Assembly: GCA_016930535.1 (NCBI GenBank)
Contig: JAFGGN010000006.1
Coordinates: 1-64,000, forward strand
Source of the DNA: a bacterium
GTDB taxonomy: Bacteria; Zhuqueibacterota; QNDG01; JAFGCO01
Length of the DNA stretch: 64,000 nt
Direction: 5' to 3'
Below are positions 45,056 through 54,689 of the stretch, piece by piece. Each line of letters opens with the position of its first letter. Positions within the stretch are counted from its first letter, which is position 1. Both the position numbers and the translations under genes were made by a program. The notes under the pieces were generated by a model. The model was not told the origin of the DNA and did not search any database. It was given only the letters and a program-made list of their open reading frames with translations.

Positions 45056-46738
45056 TTGAAGCCGTCCGTTTTAAAGATCGCTATTTCTGTCATTCTCCTG
45101 CTGTGCATTTCATCATTCATTCATGCTGAAAATGGCGTACCGGTACCTGAAGGCAGTCATACTCCGGTTGGCGGTTTTACTTCAACAACGCTTCCGCTGA
45201 TTGTGATCGATACCAATGGCCTCGCCATCCGCGATGAACCAAAAATACGGGCCTCAATGAAAATCATCAACAACGGTGATGGACAAGTCAATACGCCGTC
45301 GGACACTCCCACCGATTATAACGGGGTGATTGGTATTGAGATCCGGGGCGCTTATTCATCTGCATTTCCTCAAAAACCGTATGGTATTGAAACCCGGGAT
45401 GAGCAGGGCGAAAATAACAATGTCCCTCTTTTAGGCATGCCCGCTGAAAATGATTGGGCCCTGATCACTAACTATAATGAGAAATCGCTGGTACGCACTA
45501 CACTTGCGTTTGATCTATTCAGGATGATGGGACAAGTCGCACCGCGTGCCCGTTTGTGTGAGGTGCTGGTCAATTCAGTTTATCAGGGCATTTATGTCTT
45601 CACGGAAACCATTAAGCGCGATGACAACCGGGTACATATCGCAACCCTCAATCCGGATGAAAACACCGGTGATGATGTGACAGGCGGTTATATTATTAAA
45701 ATCGATTATTACAATAAGAGTGATAGCTGGCAATCAAGTTTTCATCCAATCGGCTATCCCAACAAGGACGTCTATTTCGTTTATCACTATCCCAAACCTG
45801 ATGCCATTACACAGGAACAACGGGACTATATCAAGGGATTCTTTACACGTCTTGAACAAGCATTATACAGCAGCCATTTTAATGATCCCGGCACGGGTTA
45901 TCGTGCCTATATCGACGTGCCGTCGTTTATCGACTATTTTATTTTAAGTGAAGTCTCGCGAAATGTCGATGGTTACAAAAAAAGCCGTTACTGGTATAAA
46001 GACAAAGACAGTAACGGCGGTTTATTAAAGGCTGGTCCGGTATGGGATTTTGACTGGGCATGGAAGAATATTCGCGAATGTTTTTTTGCAAACACGGATG
46101 GTTCCGGATGGAGCTATAAAACGAACGATTGCAATGCACGGCCGGCAGTGCCAGGCTGGTATGTGCGGCTGCTTCAGGACGGGTATTTTACGAACAGGCT
46201 CATTGAACGATATTCCGAATTACGAGCCGAAGTACTCGATCTCAATAGAATGAATGCGTACATCGATTCCGTGCAGGCGTATGTCGAGGAGGCACAGGAA
46301 CGCCATTTTGAACTCTGGCCGATCGAGAGTGATTACAAAGCGCCGGAAGTCGATCCGCCATCCTTGACATATGATCAGGAAATTAATAAGTTAAAGGAAT
46401 GGATTCGGCTGCGCATTGAATGGCTTGATAAAAATATACCACGTCTTCAAAGTGAAATCGTGGTCCATGTCGAACAAAATGAAGATCATGTTTTTCACAA
46501 AACATCATTTACACTGTTCCCCAATCCGTGTTCGGACCGCATTCAGATCAAGGCGGTTAAATCGATCAGCCGGATTCTCGTTTACAATGCACTCGGCCAA
46601 TTGGTATACCGTTCCAAAATCGGAATCGGCCGCGATCGACAAATTCTGTTGTCCGGTCTGACCCCAGGCATCTATTTTTTAAAAGCATCATATAATGATC
46701 AAAATTATGACGTGCAGAAGATCATTATCAGCCGGTAA
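45056..46738 (+). CDS. CotH-kinase-family secreted protein with T9SS-like C-terminus
   Basis: 560 residues. Starts at TTG 45056 with AAAGGA 5 bases upstream; the first residues MKPSVLKIAISVILLLCISS form a signal peptide. CotH domain about 95-415: VIGIEIRGAYSSAFPQKPYG, DWALITNYNEKSLVRTTLAF, GIYVFTETIKRDDNRV, GGYIIKIDYYN, and PVWDFDWAW. CotH kinases phosphorylate spore-coat proteins in Bacillus; bacterial surface homologues are common. The C-terminal domain is FTLFPNPCSDRIQI ... LTPGIYFLKASY. Confidence 0.88.
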   Translation: MKPSVLKIAISVILLLCISSFIHAENGVPVPEGSHTPVGGFTSTTLPLIVIDTNGLAIRDEPKIRASMKIINNGDGQVNTPSDTPTDYNGVIGIEIRGAYSSAFPQKPYGIETRDEQGENNNVPLLGMPAENDWALITNYNEKSLVRTTLAFDLFRMMGQVAPRARLCEVLVNSVYQGIYVFTETIKRDDNRVHIATLNPDENTGDDVTGGYIIKIDYYNKSDSWQSSFHPIGYPNKDVYFVYHYPKPDAITQEQRDYIKGFFTRLEQALYSSHFNDPGTGYRAYIDVPSFIDYFILSEVSRNVDGYKKSRYWYKDKDSNGGLLKAGPVWDFDWAWKNIRECFFANTDGSGWSYKTNDCNARPAVPGWYVRLLQDGYFTNRLIERYSELRAEVLDLNRMNAYIDSVQAYVEEAQERHFELWPIESDYKAPEVDPPSLTYDQEINKLKEWIRLRIEWLDKNIPRLQSEIVVHVEQNEDHVFHKTSFTLFPNPCSDRIQIKAVKSISRILVYNALGQLVYRSKIGIGRDRQILLSGLTPGIYFLKASYNDQNYDVQKIIISR

Positions 46739-46780
46739 AAAATATTTTTGGTTCTTGTCAACGGGTCTGCCCGCTGGTTT

Positions 46781-46888
46781 GTCGGGCGGGAAACCTGCGC
46801 CTCCCTGCTCCCAAAATAGAGTTAAATCAAACGTAAATCATTGTTATTATTTATCACATATTTCAGGTAGCTCACAGATTTTGTACAC
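46781..46888. repeat. Degenerate copy of tRNA-Pro-derived direct repeat
   Basis: GGGCGGGAAACCTGCGCCT (from about 46784) and CCTGCTCCCAAAA (46804-46816) align with the core of the 105-bp repeats at 54441 and 56468, and ATTTTGTACAC (46878-46888) matches their other end at the same distance. Overall identity is much lower. It lies after the CotH gene. Confidence 0.5.
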
Positions 46889-46898
46889 AATCATCACC

Positions 46899-49892
46899 TT
46901 ATTTCTGTAAAATGAGCTTCCTTGTCTGAGAAAAATTCTCAGCTTTTAAATGACAGAAATAGATTCCGCTTGGATACTCCTGTCCGTTCCATATTATGGA
47001 ATACTCTCCTGACTTCTGTGATTCATTAACAAGCATAGTCACTTCCCTGCCAAGGAGGTCATAGAGTGTCATTATCACGAAACCGGGTTTTGATATGGTA
47101 TAACGAATGCTGATGGATGAATTAAAGGGATTGGGATAAACCCTCATCAGCCTGAAATTTTCAGGTGTTCCGGCCCGTTCATCCACATATGTATTCGGAT
47201 CCGCTGTGAGTGACAGGGTAATCCGGAAAGAATTGAGTCCAATGGTTGAAATGGTATGATACGGAAAATTAAACCAGTGACCACTTGGGTAGTCATCATA
47301 GACAATCCGCTCCCGCATCTCCTGATTGGCAGGTGAATCACTAAAGGCGTTCATTGAAATCAATCCGACATTTGGATCAGACAGATCCACAGCCACCTGT
47401 CCGCCGGCACTGCATCGCCAGCCGACCCGTTCATTTTCCTCAATTGTTGCGAAACTCAGAGGCCAGTCCGGCGTGTATGTTTGCGATAAATTCACTGTAA
47501 ACCCAAATCCCGGATTCACCTGAGAAATCCCGTTGAGTTCATAGTCGGCATGCACCAGGGATCCTTCAAGTGTGATGGTTTTCCGAATTGAGCCGTCAGG
47601 TGAGACCATCACAAGCTGACTGTCCTGAATATCCATACTATAAACCGGATAGGAAAAATCCTCTACAAAACAACCGTCCACAGCCAGGTTCCAAGCCGGC
47701 AGAGCTGAAATCTCACCCGATTCGTAGTTTTTACCCTGGCCGTCAAAGATAAGCTGATGCTGATGTGTGGGCGCGATGAGTTGAACCGGACCATCGGCCT
47801 CAGACCAGGAAAATGCATACTCCAGACGTCCCCCATCATTTTCGAACAGACACCAAACCTGATCATTAAAAAGCACCACTTCATCTTCACCATCAAAATC
47901 AAAATCTTCCACCCTGTGCTGGGATAATGCGGGAAGCGTTCCCGAAGCTGCTGAATCAGCCCAGACTGCGGCCGTTGTCAGTTTGTTGACCTGATTGACA
48001 TAATTGGCCCGTAGTCTCACTGCCGGATGCAGGTATTGCCCCCCCCAGTCAGTGCCCGCCTCCTGACCCCCGGCATAATTGGTCTGGGCATGAAACGTCT
48101 GCTCGGCAATTCCTAAAAACCAGGCCAGCCAGGCCAGATCCGAGATAGCATTATCCGGAGCTGCACGAAGATGATTCAGAGTTAACTTAATCAGTGATCC
48201 TGGCGTGTTATCATCACCCATCAGTCTGCCTGATGGAATATGGTTTCCCTCCCGGAGATAGGGAATATAATCGGCATACGCCTCGATAGTTGTGCCTGCT
48301 GATATATGCGGTGAGTGGCCATCCGATACACCTCCATAATAAAACCAGGGAAAGTAAGTGTTGTAGTGCATATCCCCCTGCAGAGGATATTGAATCAGGA
48401 GTTCATCATCATCCAGCCCCAGGTCGCCATGATCGATCACTTCCCAGCCGCGGTATAAAAGGTCGGTGAAGGTCACCGCCTCGATCCAGGGATGGGCTGC
48501 TATCCAGGCGATGTTCCATTCTATCACATCAGGATAGAGCCACGGGGTTAATAACAGATCAGTCCCCAAAGTGAAAAACTGTTCCTGATCCGGATCCAGA
48601 GCCATATCCAGCAGAACACGCCGCCACCAGAGATGCAGTCCTTCATCCGTACCCTCATACATCGCATATTCGCTCCACATATTCCAGTCAATGGGCTCCC
48701 ATCTTTCATCCGTCACAAAACCCTGATAGTTGTTAATTGACGTATGAAAGAAAAAATCGATCCCATTTATCCGGTGAATCTTCCTCAAAGATTCAATGCT
48801 TTCTCTGACAGCCGTCATATCACTCCAATCATCCAGCCAGCCAAACCAGTATCGATATTGATCAAGACCATAGATGGCCTGGTATCCGGAAGCGGCAATG
48901 GCCCTCACATCTCCAACCGTAAGCATCGATTCATAAGGAAAGAAAATATCAGAAATAGGGAGATTCAGACGGTTGCGCAGCCTGGTCATCATTTCCATGG
49001 CTTTGGTATCAACATCGTCCGGCTGCCAGCACATGAAATGGCCGTAAGTCAGGGTAGCGAGGGGATCACACAGCCCGTTGTCATTCAACTGCCGGATCCG
49101 ATCATTAATTTCCAGATATTCGTTGGAAGGAAAGGTCTCCAGTCGCATATCACCTATGACCATGGGGATGTTGTGATTTTCAAAAGAATCCAAAAGATAT
49201 TTAAATCCGCGACGTTCACCTGGACGTTCCCAAGATCTGATACCGAATCCGTCATACCAGCTCACAGCGTGCGGACCATATCCTGTAAAGACATTCGATA
49301 CGGTCAGGACCGCTTTGCCCCTGCCTGTTGAATCGATGGATGAGAAGACTTTTGTTTTATCCAGTATCATATTCGCATCTTTGTTCAGGGTCACGGCCTG
49401 GACCTGCCATGTTCCGTCCACATCCGGGAAAAGCGATGAATCAATATTCATGAACGCAAAGTCGAGTTTTGAATCCAATTCTGAATCCACGATGTTTTGA
49501 GGCAGTTCCAGAAAGTTAGCATCCATTAATGCAGCAGTTCCATTCAGCGAGAATCTGATTAACAAATCCCATGAGATATCACCTTCAAGAGCGGGATTCT
49601 GCTGGGTATAGTCCCTCCTTCCACCCTCAGTAAAGTCAACGGCAATAAGAAGCAGGTCTTCGGTGCCTGTCGTCAGATTCATGAGGTCCGCACGAAAAGC
49701 GAGCCCTTCTGAAGTACGCCTGCCATATACTGCAATCAGATCAGCATATTCCACGACAGAATCTCCCCACAGATCCAGACCTTTCAGGTCAGTGTAGGCC
49801 CAGGAATTTGGTTGAACAGGGATCTGAAAGATAACAAGAGTAATAATTGTGAGCCAAAGATACAGATAATTGAAATGAGATTTATTAAACAT
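46899..49892 (-). CDS. Large secreted protein, possible alpha/beta-barrel glycosidase, T9SS-like C-terminus
   Basis: 997 residues from ATG 49892 (MFNKSHFNYLYLWLTIITLV; GGGAG upstream); the longest frame has 12 more residues and no site. Signal peptide, then a beta-sandwich (50-190). A barrel-like central region (about 200-540) has IPMVIGDMRLETFPSNEY, LATLTYGHFMCWQ and ISDIFFPYESMLTV, reminiscent of GH57 or polysaccharide-deacetylase folds; the assignment is weak. The C-terminal part includes RVEDFDFDGEDEVVLFND and the sorting domain MRVYPNPFNSSISIRYTI. Likely a polysaccharide-active surface enzyme. Confidence 0.72.
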   Translation of the reverse strand: MFNKSHFNYLYLWLTIITLVIFQIPVQPNSWAYTDLKGLDLWGDSVVEYADLIAVYGRRTSEGLAFRADLMNLTTGTEDLLLIAVDFTEGGRRDYTQQNPALEGDISWDLLIRFSLNGTAALMDANFLELPQNIVDSELDSKLDFAFMNIDSSLFPDVDGTWQVQAVTLNKDANMILDKTKVFSSIDSTGRGKAVLTVSNVFTGYGPHAVSWYDGFGIRSWERPGERRGFKYLLDSFENHNIPMVIGDMRLETFPSNEYLEINDRIRQLNDNGLCDPLATLTYGHFMCWQPDDVDTKAMEMMTRLRNRLNLPISDIFFPYESMLTVGDVRAIAASGYQAIYGLDQYRYWFGWLDDWSDMTAVRESIESLRKIHRINGIDFFFHTSINNYQGFVTDERWEPIDWNMWSEYAMYEGTDEGLHLWWRRVLLDMALDPDQEQFFTLGTDLLLTPWLYPDVIEWNIAWIAAHPWIEAVTFTDLLYRGWEVIDHGDLGLDDDELLIQYPLQGDMHYNTYFPWFYYGGVSDGHSPHISAGTTIEAYADYIPYLREGNHIPSGRLMGDDNTPGSLIKLTLNHLRAAPDNAISDLAWLAWFLGIAEQTFHAQTNYAGGQEAGTDWGGQYLHPAVRLRANYVNQVNKLTTAAVWADSAASGTLPALSQHRVEDFDFDGEDEVVLFNDQVWCLFENDGGRLEYAFSWSEADGPVQLIAPTHQHQLIFDGQGKNYESGEISALPAWNLAVDGCFVEDFSYPVYSMDIQDSQLVMVSPDGSIRKTITLEGSLVHADYELNGISQVNPGFGFTVNLSQTYTPDWPLSFATIEENERVGWRCSAGGQVAVDLSDPNVGLISMNAFSDSPANQEMRERIVYDDYPSGHWFNFPYHTISTIGLNSFRITLSLTADPNTYVDERAGTPENFRLMRVYPNPFNSSISIRYTISKPGFVIMTLYDLLGREVTMLVNESQKSGEYSIIWNGQEYPSGIYFCHLKAENFSQTRKLILQK

Positions 49893-50536
49893 AACGCGCT
49901 CCCTTATAAATAATTTCTCCTGTTCCAACCATAGGGATGATCGTTCCCGGACACATCATATGGATTAAAAGAAACGAATAAAAACTTTGATCGATATGAC
50001 AACACCCGGAGAAGGCCGCAAGAAATAGTGAAAAAGAAAGTTCGCAATTGATACAATAGAATGATTTGACTCATTCTCCGGATCATACAGGAATTATATT
50101 AAACAATGATAATATTGAAAGTGTATAATATAATTTATGATAGTCACGAATATTGAATAATATGGAAGAATCTAAAGCTTGTCAAGTTATTTATCGGCTT
50201 TATCATAATATCCTGCAATCATGCATAAAAAACCGACTCAAAAAAAAGCCGGGTTCCTTACTCTTCCTCTCCTAACTTGGCCGGGTGTAGATTCCAACTG
50301 AATACACCTTTTAAACAGATAATTTCATCCTGAAAATCTCCATTTTCCTTTGCATGAGCTGTCCAGTTTTTCATTGACTTTATTCATGAATAGTTGTATA
50401 ATCGTAAAACATATCATAATTTAACATCAACATCTGACATTAATTTTATCTTTGCGTTAGTATTTTAAAACTTAAAAGTCGCATTTGTGCAATTATACTT
50501 TATTATTTGAATTCATAATCATGAGGGAGACCAGTT
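49893..50536. other. Divergent intergenic region
   Basis: 644 bases. The half next to 49893 is unremarkable. Bases 50222-50280 hold A-rich and CT-rich tracts with no clear hairpin. The promoter at 50374-50402 is the main signal. No gene or frame with a ribosome site. Confidence 0.4.
50374..50402 (+). promoter_or_regulatory. Near-consensus promoter for the GEVED protein gene
   Basis: -35 TTGACT (50374-50379), spacer of 17, -10 TATAAT (50397-50402). It is followed by a 134-base leader to the ATG at 50537, which has AGGGAG upstream. Confidence 0.75.
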
Positions 50537-53500
50537 ATGCATTCAATCCATACCAAAAAGCAGGTGTCTTATGCATGCATTCCCTGGATTTGTATCATCC
50601 TGTTATTCATGTGCGGATTCGCCCATGGACAGCTCAATGCTAACTTTACTGCCAGCAAGACAATTATTCTTGTAGGTGAAGGTGTCTGGTTTACCGATTT
50701 ATCGACAAATGCATTTTCATGGGATTGGGAATTCGAGGGCGGATTCCCTTCAGGCGCCCACATTCAGGGGCCGCACTATGTTCAATATTTCAATGCCGGT
50801 GTTTTTGATGTCAAATTGACCGTCATGGGCGCTGCCGGCGGTACCGATTCCACCAGAAAGCAGAATTTTATTACAGTTCTGGAAAAAGTGCTGGATTTTG
50901 GCGACGCGCCAAGTTCAACATATCCAACGCTGGAATTGGATAACGGCGCGCGGCATTATATCACAGACTCAATCTATCTGGGTGCCGGAGTCGATGACGA
51001 ACCGGACGGTCAGGCAAATGCAACCGCAACCGGTGACGACAATAACGGTGACGATGAAGACGGCGTGATCATACCGACACTGATTGCGGGACAGGTCATA
51101 TTCGAAACAGTCGTTGCACACGGCGCAGGCAATCTGTTTTCCTGGATCGATTTTAACGCGGATGGAGACTGGGACGATCCGGGAGAGGCCATGTTTGCAC
51201 CACTCACAGACGGCACCCATTCATTGCCTGTACCTGTACCCCTTGATGCCGTCACCGGCAAATCAATCGCACGGTTCCGGTACACCACCATGCCAAGTTT
51301 AGGCTATACAGGATTCGCAAGAGACGGCGAAGTGGAGGATTATGAAGTGACCATCGAGGCATGGGATTACGGGGATGCACCTGATCCGACATTTTCCACA
51401 TTACAGACGAGCAATGGCCCCCGGCATCTCCTCCATCCGACAGATTACATCTGCCTGGGCAGCAGTGTCGATTCTGATCCGGACGGGCAGCCCGATGCGA
51501 AAGCATCCGGCGATGACACAGACGGGATGAATGACGACGACGGCGTGACGTTTGTAAATTATAATATGGGATATCCCGTGATTGAAGAGGGAACGGAACC
51601 GGTGACGATTAACGTATCCGGCCCGGGCGGACAGCTCAATGCATGGATCGATTTTAACCGCGACGGAGACTGGAACGATCCGGGTGAACAGGTTTTCCAG
51701 GATCACTTTCTTCCCGGCGGAATATCCAGCGAGAATATCATCGTCCCGCCCATCACCGATCCGGGCTTTCTTTTTGCACGTTTCCGTATCAGCCGGTCAC
51801 AGGGTCTGGGTCCGGAAGGGCCCGCTTTGGACGGGGAGGTGGAAGATTATGCGTTAATCGCAGTGGTCAGGGATTACGGTGATGCACCTGACCCGTCTTA
51901 TCCCACACTTAAAATCAACAACGGTGCGAGCCATATTATTAAGGGCCCGACGTTTTGTATGGGATCGAGTATCGACAGTGAGCCCGACGGGCAGCCCGAT
52001 GCCGGCGCGACAGGCGACGACCTGGACGGGAACAATGATGACGACGGTGTCGTATTCGGCAGTCCCCTTGTTGTCGGACAACCAGTCAACCTGGTTGTTA
52101 CAGTCAACCACCCCTGGCATTTGAACGCCTGGATCGATTATGACGGGGACGGCACCTTTTTATGGTCGGAACGAATTTTTCTTAATGAGATTGTCATACC
52201 GGGAGCGAATAATCTGAGTTTTACCGTGCCTAACTCGATTACTCCCAAGACGACTTTTGCGCGTTTCCGGATTTGCACCAAATTTGGTATGGATCCTTAC
52301 GGACCGGCACCGGACGGGGAGGTGGAAGATTATCAGGTGACCATTTATCCGGAGCTCGATTCTCTCGATTTCGGAGACGCGCCGGATATATACCCGACCA
52401 CCATGGCCAACTGCGGGGCCGCTCATGCACTTCGATCATACATCTTTCTTGGAAATCTCATTGACCTGGAGCCGGACGGACAGCCCGATGCGGATGCCAT
52501 GGGCGACGATCAGGCTGATCTGGATGATGAAGACGGGGTTGTGTTCATCACACCGCTCATCCCGGGCAACCAGGCAAAAATCCAGGTCACCTGCACAAAA
52601 GGCAATCTGAACGGCTGGCTGGATTTTGACGGGAACGGCGACTGGATCGGACCGGGAGAACATATCATTTGTGATCTCTTTTTGGGTGCGGGGACGCATA
52701 TCATCACATTTAACGTGCCCATGGGTGCTGTTCAGGGAACCACATTCGCACGTTTCCGGCTGAACATACAATCGGGCATAGGGCCTACCGGATTCGTGCC
52801 CGCCGGCGAAGTGGAAGACTACAAGGTGACCATCGGTGAACTGACCGAGGGCGCCCTGAAATGGTCACAACCGCCCCTGAAAAATCCGGATTCGGATTAT
52901 CCGGATTCATTCCGGGGATGGGATGAAATCTCAATATTCGACCGGCAGATCATCGCAGACGACTGGTTCTGTCATGACGACCGGCCCGTGACCGATATCC
53001 ACTGGTGGGGATCCTATGACAAATGGGCAAACACCAGTCCGCCCGCGAACGCGCCAAAGAGTTTTCATATCTGTGTCTGGACCAATACGGAAGACGCCGA
53101 CAGCGGTCATCCTGGCGTGGTGGTTCATGAGTGGCGGGTTAATCGCGATGAGCTGGACGAACATGTTGCCGGGAGTGATTTTGTTCCCGAGATGATGTCC
53201 GGACCCGATTCGTGTTTCCGGTATGATTTTATCATTCCCCAGTCCGACTGGTTCTATCAGGAAGGGGATTCCACGGTTTACTGGCTCAGTATTGCCGCAG
53301 AATATCAATCAATTCCGGATCAGTACCGGTGGGGATGGAAGACACGGGACCGCTACTTCAAGGAAGACGCGTTACGAATCACGACGCCTGCCGATCCGGT
53401 CATCGGGTCCGAATTCAAGACAGGTGAAATCATATCCGAAGGCTGGGACATGAGCTTTCTGCTGACCACTACCGAGTATTCCAATGATTTCGATTTCGGT

Positions 53501-54268
53501 GACGCCCCCGATCCGGATTATCCGACGGTGTTCGCAAGCAACGGAGCCCATCATATCATCTGGCCGGGTGTCACTCTGGGTTCGGAAATTGATGCGGAAA
53601 ATGACGGATTGCACCATGCATCCGCGAACGGTGATGATTCAAACGGAACTGCCGATGAAGACGGTGTCGAATTTCTTACCAGTCTTCTGCCCGGTCAGAC
53701 CGCACTGATTCAGGTCACTGCTTCTGTGGATGGTTTCCTGAACGCGTGGATGGACTTTAACGGAAACGGAAGCTGGGAAGATCCCGATGATCAGATTTTT
53801 ACTGATCAACCTGTCACACAGGGTGAAAACCTGCTGACTTTCTCCGTGCCGAAGCAGGCCGGTCAGGGAAACTCGTTTGCCAGGTTCCGGTTCAGTCAGA
53901 CAACCGGAGTGACCTCAAAAGGTCTTGTTGTTGGCGGTGAAGTGGAAGATTATGCCGTTCCCATTATGACTGCGGTTGAAAAGTCGGAAAACATGCAAAA
54001 ACCGGATAAATTCAGACTGTATCAGAATTATCCCAATCCTTTCAATCCGATGACCACCATCTGTTATGAACTGCCGAAGACCGGCCATACAGTTGTTCAG
54101 GTATTTGACATTTTGGGCAGGGAAATGGCCGTTCTGGTCGATCAAAAACAGGATGCCGGGCATTACAGTTTTCAGTGGAACGGTTCCGAATACAGCTCGG
54201 GTATCTATCTGCTGCACATACAGGCCGGTGAATATCATCAAAGCATCAAGATGGTGATTCTGAAATGA
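50537..54268 (+). CDS. Large GEVED-repeat secreted protein with PKD and T9SS-like C-terminus
   Basis: 1243 residues. Signal peptide, then a PKD-like domain (about 35-115, VWFTDLSTNAFSWDWEFEGG). Five GEVED repeats begin at about residues 119, 276, 445, 610 and 985; each opens with DFGDAP or DYGDAP, contains a DDDGDDEDGV-like acidic loop and LNAWIDFNRDGDW, and closes GEVEDY. Between repeats 4 and 5 is a different domain (about 775-970, WSQPPLKNPDSDYP, DIHWWGSYDKW, DSTVYWLSIAAEY). The C-terminus is QNYPNPFNPMTTICYELP ... SGIYLLHIQ. The acidic loops suggest calcium binding. Adhesin or surface-layer role inferred. Confidence 0.88.
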   Translation: MHSIHTKKQVSYACIPWICIILLFMCGFAHGQLNANFTASKTIILVGEGVWFTDLSTNAFSWDWEFEGGFPSGAHIQGPHYVQYFNAGVFDVKLTVMGAAGGTDSTRKQNFITVLEKVLDFGDAPSSTYPTLELDNGARHYITDSIYLGAGVDDEPDGQANATATGDDNNGDDEDGVIIPTLIAGQVIFETVVAHGAGNLFSWIDFNADGDWDDPGEAMFAPLTDGTHSLPVPVPLDAVTGKSIARFRYTTMPSLGYTGFARDGEVEDYEVTIEAWDYGDAPDPTFSTLQTSNGPRHLLHPTDYICLGSSVDSDPDGQPDAKASGDDTDGMNDDDGVTFVNYNMGYPVIEEGTEPVTINVSGPGGQLNAWIDFNRDGDWNDPGEQVFQDHFLPGGISSENIIVPPITDPGFLFARFRISRSQGLGPEGPALDGEVEDYALIAVVRDYGDAPDPSYPTLKINNGASHIIKGPTFCMGSSIDSEPDGQPDAGATGDDLDGNNDDDGVVFGSPLVVGQPVNLVVTVNHPWHLNAWIDYDGDGTFLWSERIFLNEIVIPGANNLSFTVPNSITPKTTFARFRICTKFGMDPYGPAPDGEVEDYQVTIYPELDSLDFGDAPDIYPTTMANCGAAHALRSYIFLGNLIDLEPDGQPDADAMGDDQADLDDEDGVVFITPLIPGNQAKIQVTCTKGNLNGWLDFDGNGDWIGPGEHIICDLFLGAGTHIITFNVPMGAVQGTTFARFRLNIQSGIGPTGFVPAGEVEDYKVTIGELTEGALKWSQPPLKNPDSDYPDSFRGWDEISIFDRQIIADDWFCHDDRPVTDIHWWGSYDKWANTSPPANAPKSFHICVWTNTEDADSGHPGVVVHEWRVNRDELDEHVAGSDFVPEMMSGPDSCFRYDFIIPQSDWFYQEGDSTVYWLSIAAEYQSIPDQYRWGWKTRDRYFKEDALRITTPADPVIGSEFKTGEIISEGWDMSFLLTTTEYSNDFDFGDAPDPDYPTVFASNGAHHIIWPGVTLGSEIDAENDGLHHASANGDDSNGTADEDGVEFLTSLLPGQTALIQVTASVDGFLNAWMDFNGNGSWEDPDDQIFTDQPVTQGENLLTFSVPKQAGQGNSFARFRFSQTTGVTSKGLVVGGEVEDYAVPIMTAVEKSENMQKPDKFRLYQNYPNPFNPMTTICYELPKTGHTVVQVFDILGREMAVLVDQKQDAGHYSFQWNGSEYSSGIYLLHIQAGEYHQSIKMVILK

Positions 54269-54375
54269 ACCATTCAGGAATGATGATTTTGCCTGATGAT
54301 ATGCTCATAATAATTCCTCTGCCATATCGGAGGCACGGCCCGCTGTGCCACTACGATAACAAATCCAATAAAATG

Positions 54376-54407
54376 AAGCCCCATATACTGGGGCTTTATT
54401 TTTTTTA
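54376..54407 (+). terminator. Intrinsic terminator of the GEVED protein gene
   Basis: AAGCCCC (54376-54382)/GGGGCTT (54390-54396) with loop ATATACT, followed by TATTTTTTTT. It lies 108 bases after the stop codon and just before the first direct repeat. Confidence 0.85.
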
Positions 54408-54411
54408 TACG

Positions 54412-54545
54412 CCGGGGCATCAGGATTTCGTGGCTGCCTTCGGCGGTGAACCTGCGATCCCCTGCTCTCAAAGCGGAGGATTTATTGACTTAAGTTGTTG
54501 ATATTATTGATTCGATTTTTTGTTTTGTACGCGAATTTTGTGCAC
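54412..54545. repeat. Direct repeat 1 (tRNA-Pro-derived), left edge of abiE islet
   Basis: Bases 54441-54545 match 56468-56572 with two differences. Inside, 54448-54474 matches tRNA-Pro bases 58794-58820 at 25 of 27 positions, and 54412-54428 resembles the tRNA 3' terminus (15 of 17 to 58777-58793). The two tRNA pieces are separated by 19 unrelated bases. Same orientation as the antisense of the tRNA. Confidence 0.8.
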
Positions 54546-54689
54546 AGCTTTACTTTGGAAAAAGGCACAACAAGCCAATACTGTACATATGGAAGACTGT
54601 GCTAATCTGATACTCCGATATTATTTTTAATTTATGTTCATTCTCTTTTCTTTATTTCATAATGAGTAATTATGATTAAAGAGTGCTGC
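54546..54689. other. Short AT-rich gap after abiEii
   Basis: 144 bases between the first direct repeat and the end of abiEii. No frame or hairpin of note. Confidence 0.3.

Noticed and set aside
46899..49892. Confident GH57 assignment for the large secreted protein
   Set aside because: Only loose resemblance; catalytic residues could not be located, so it is left as a possible barrel enzyme.
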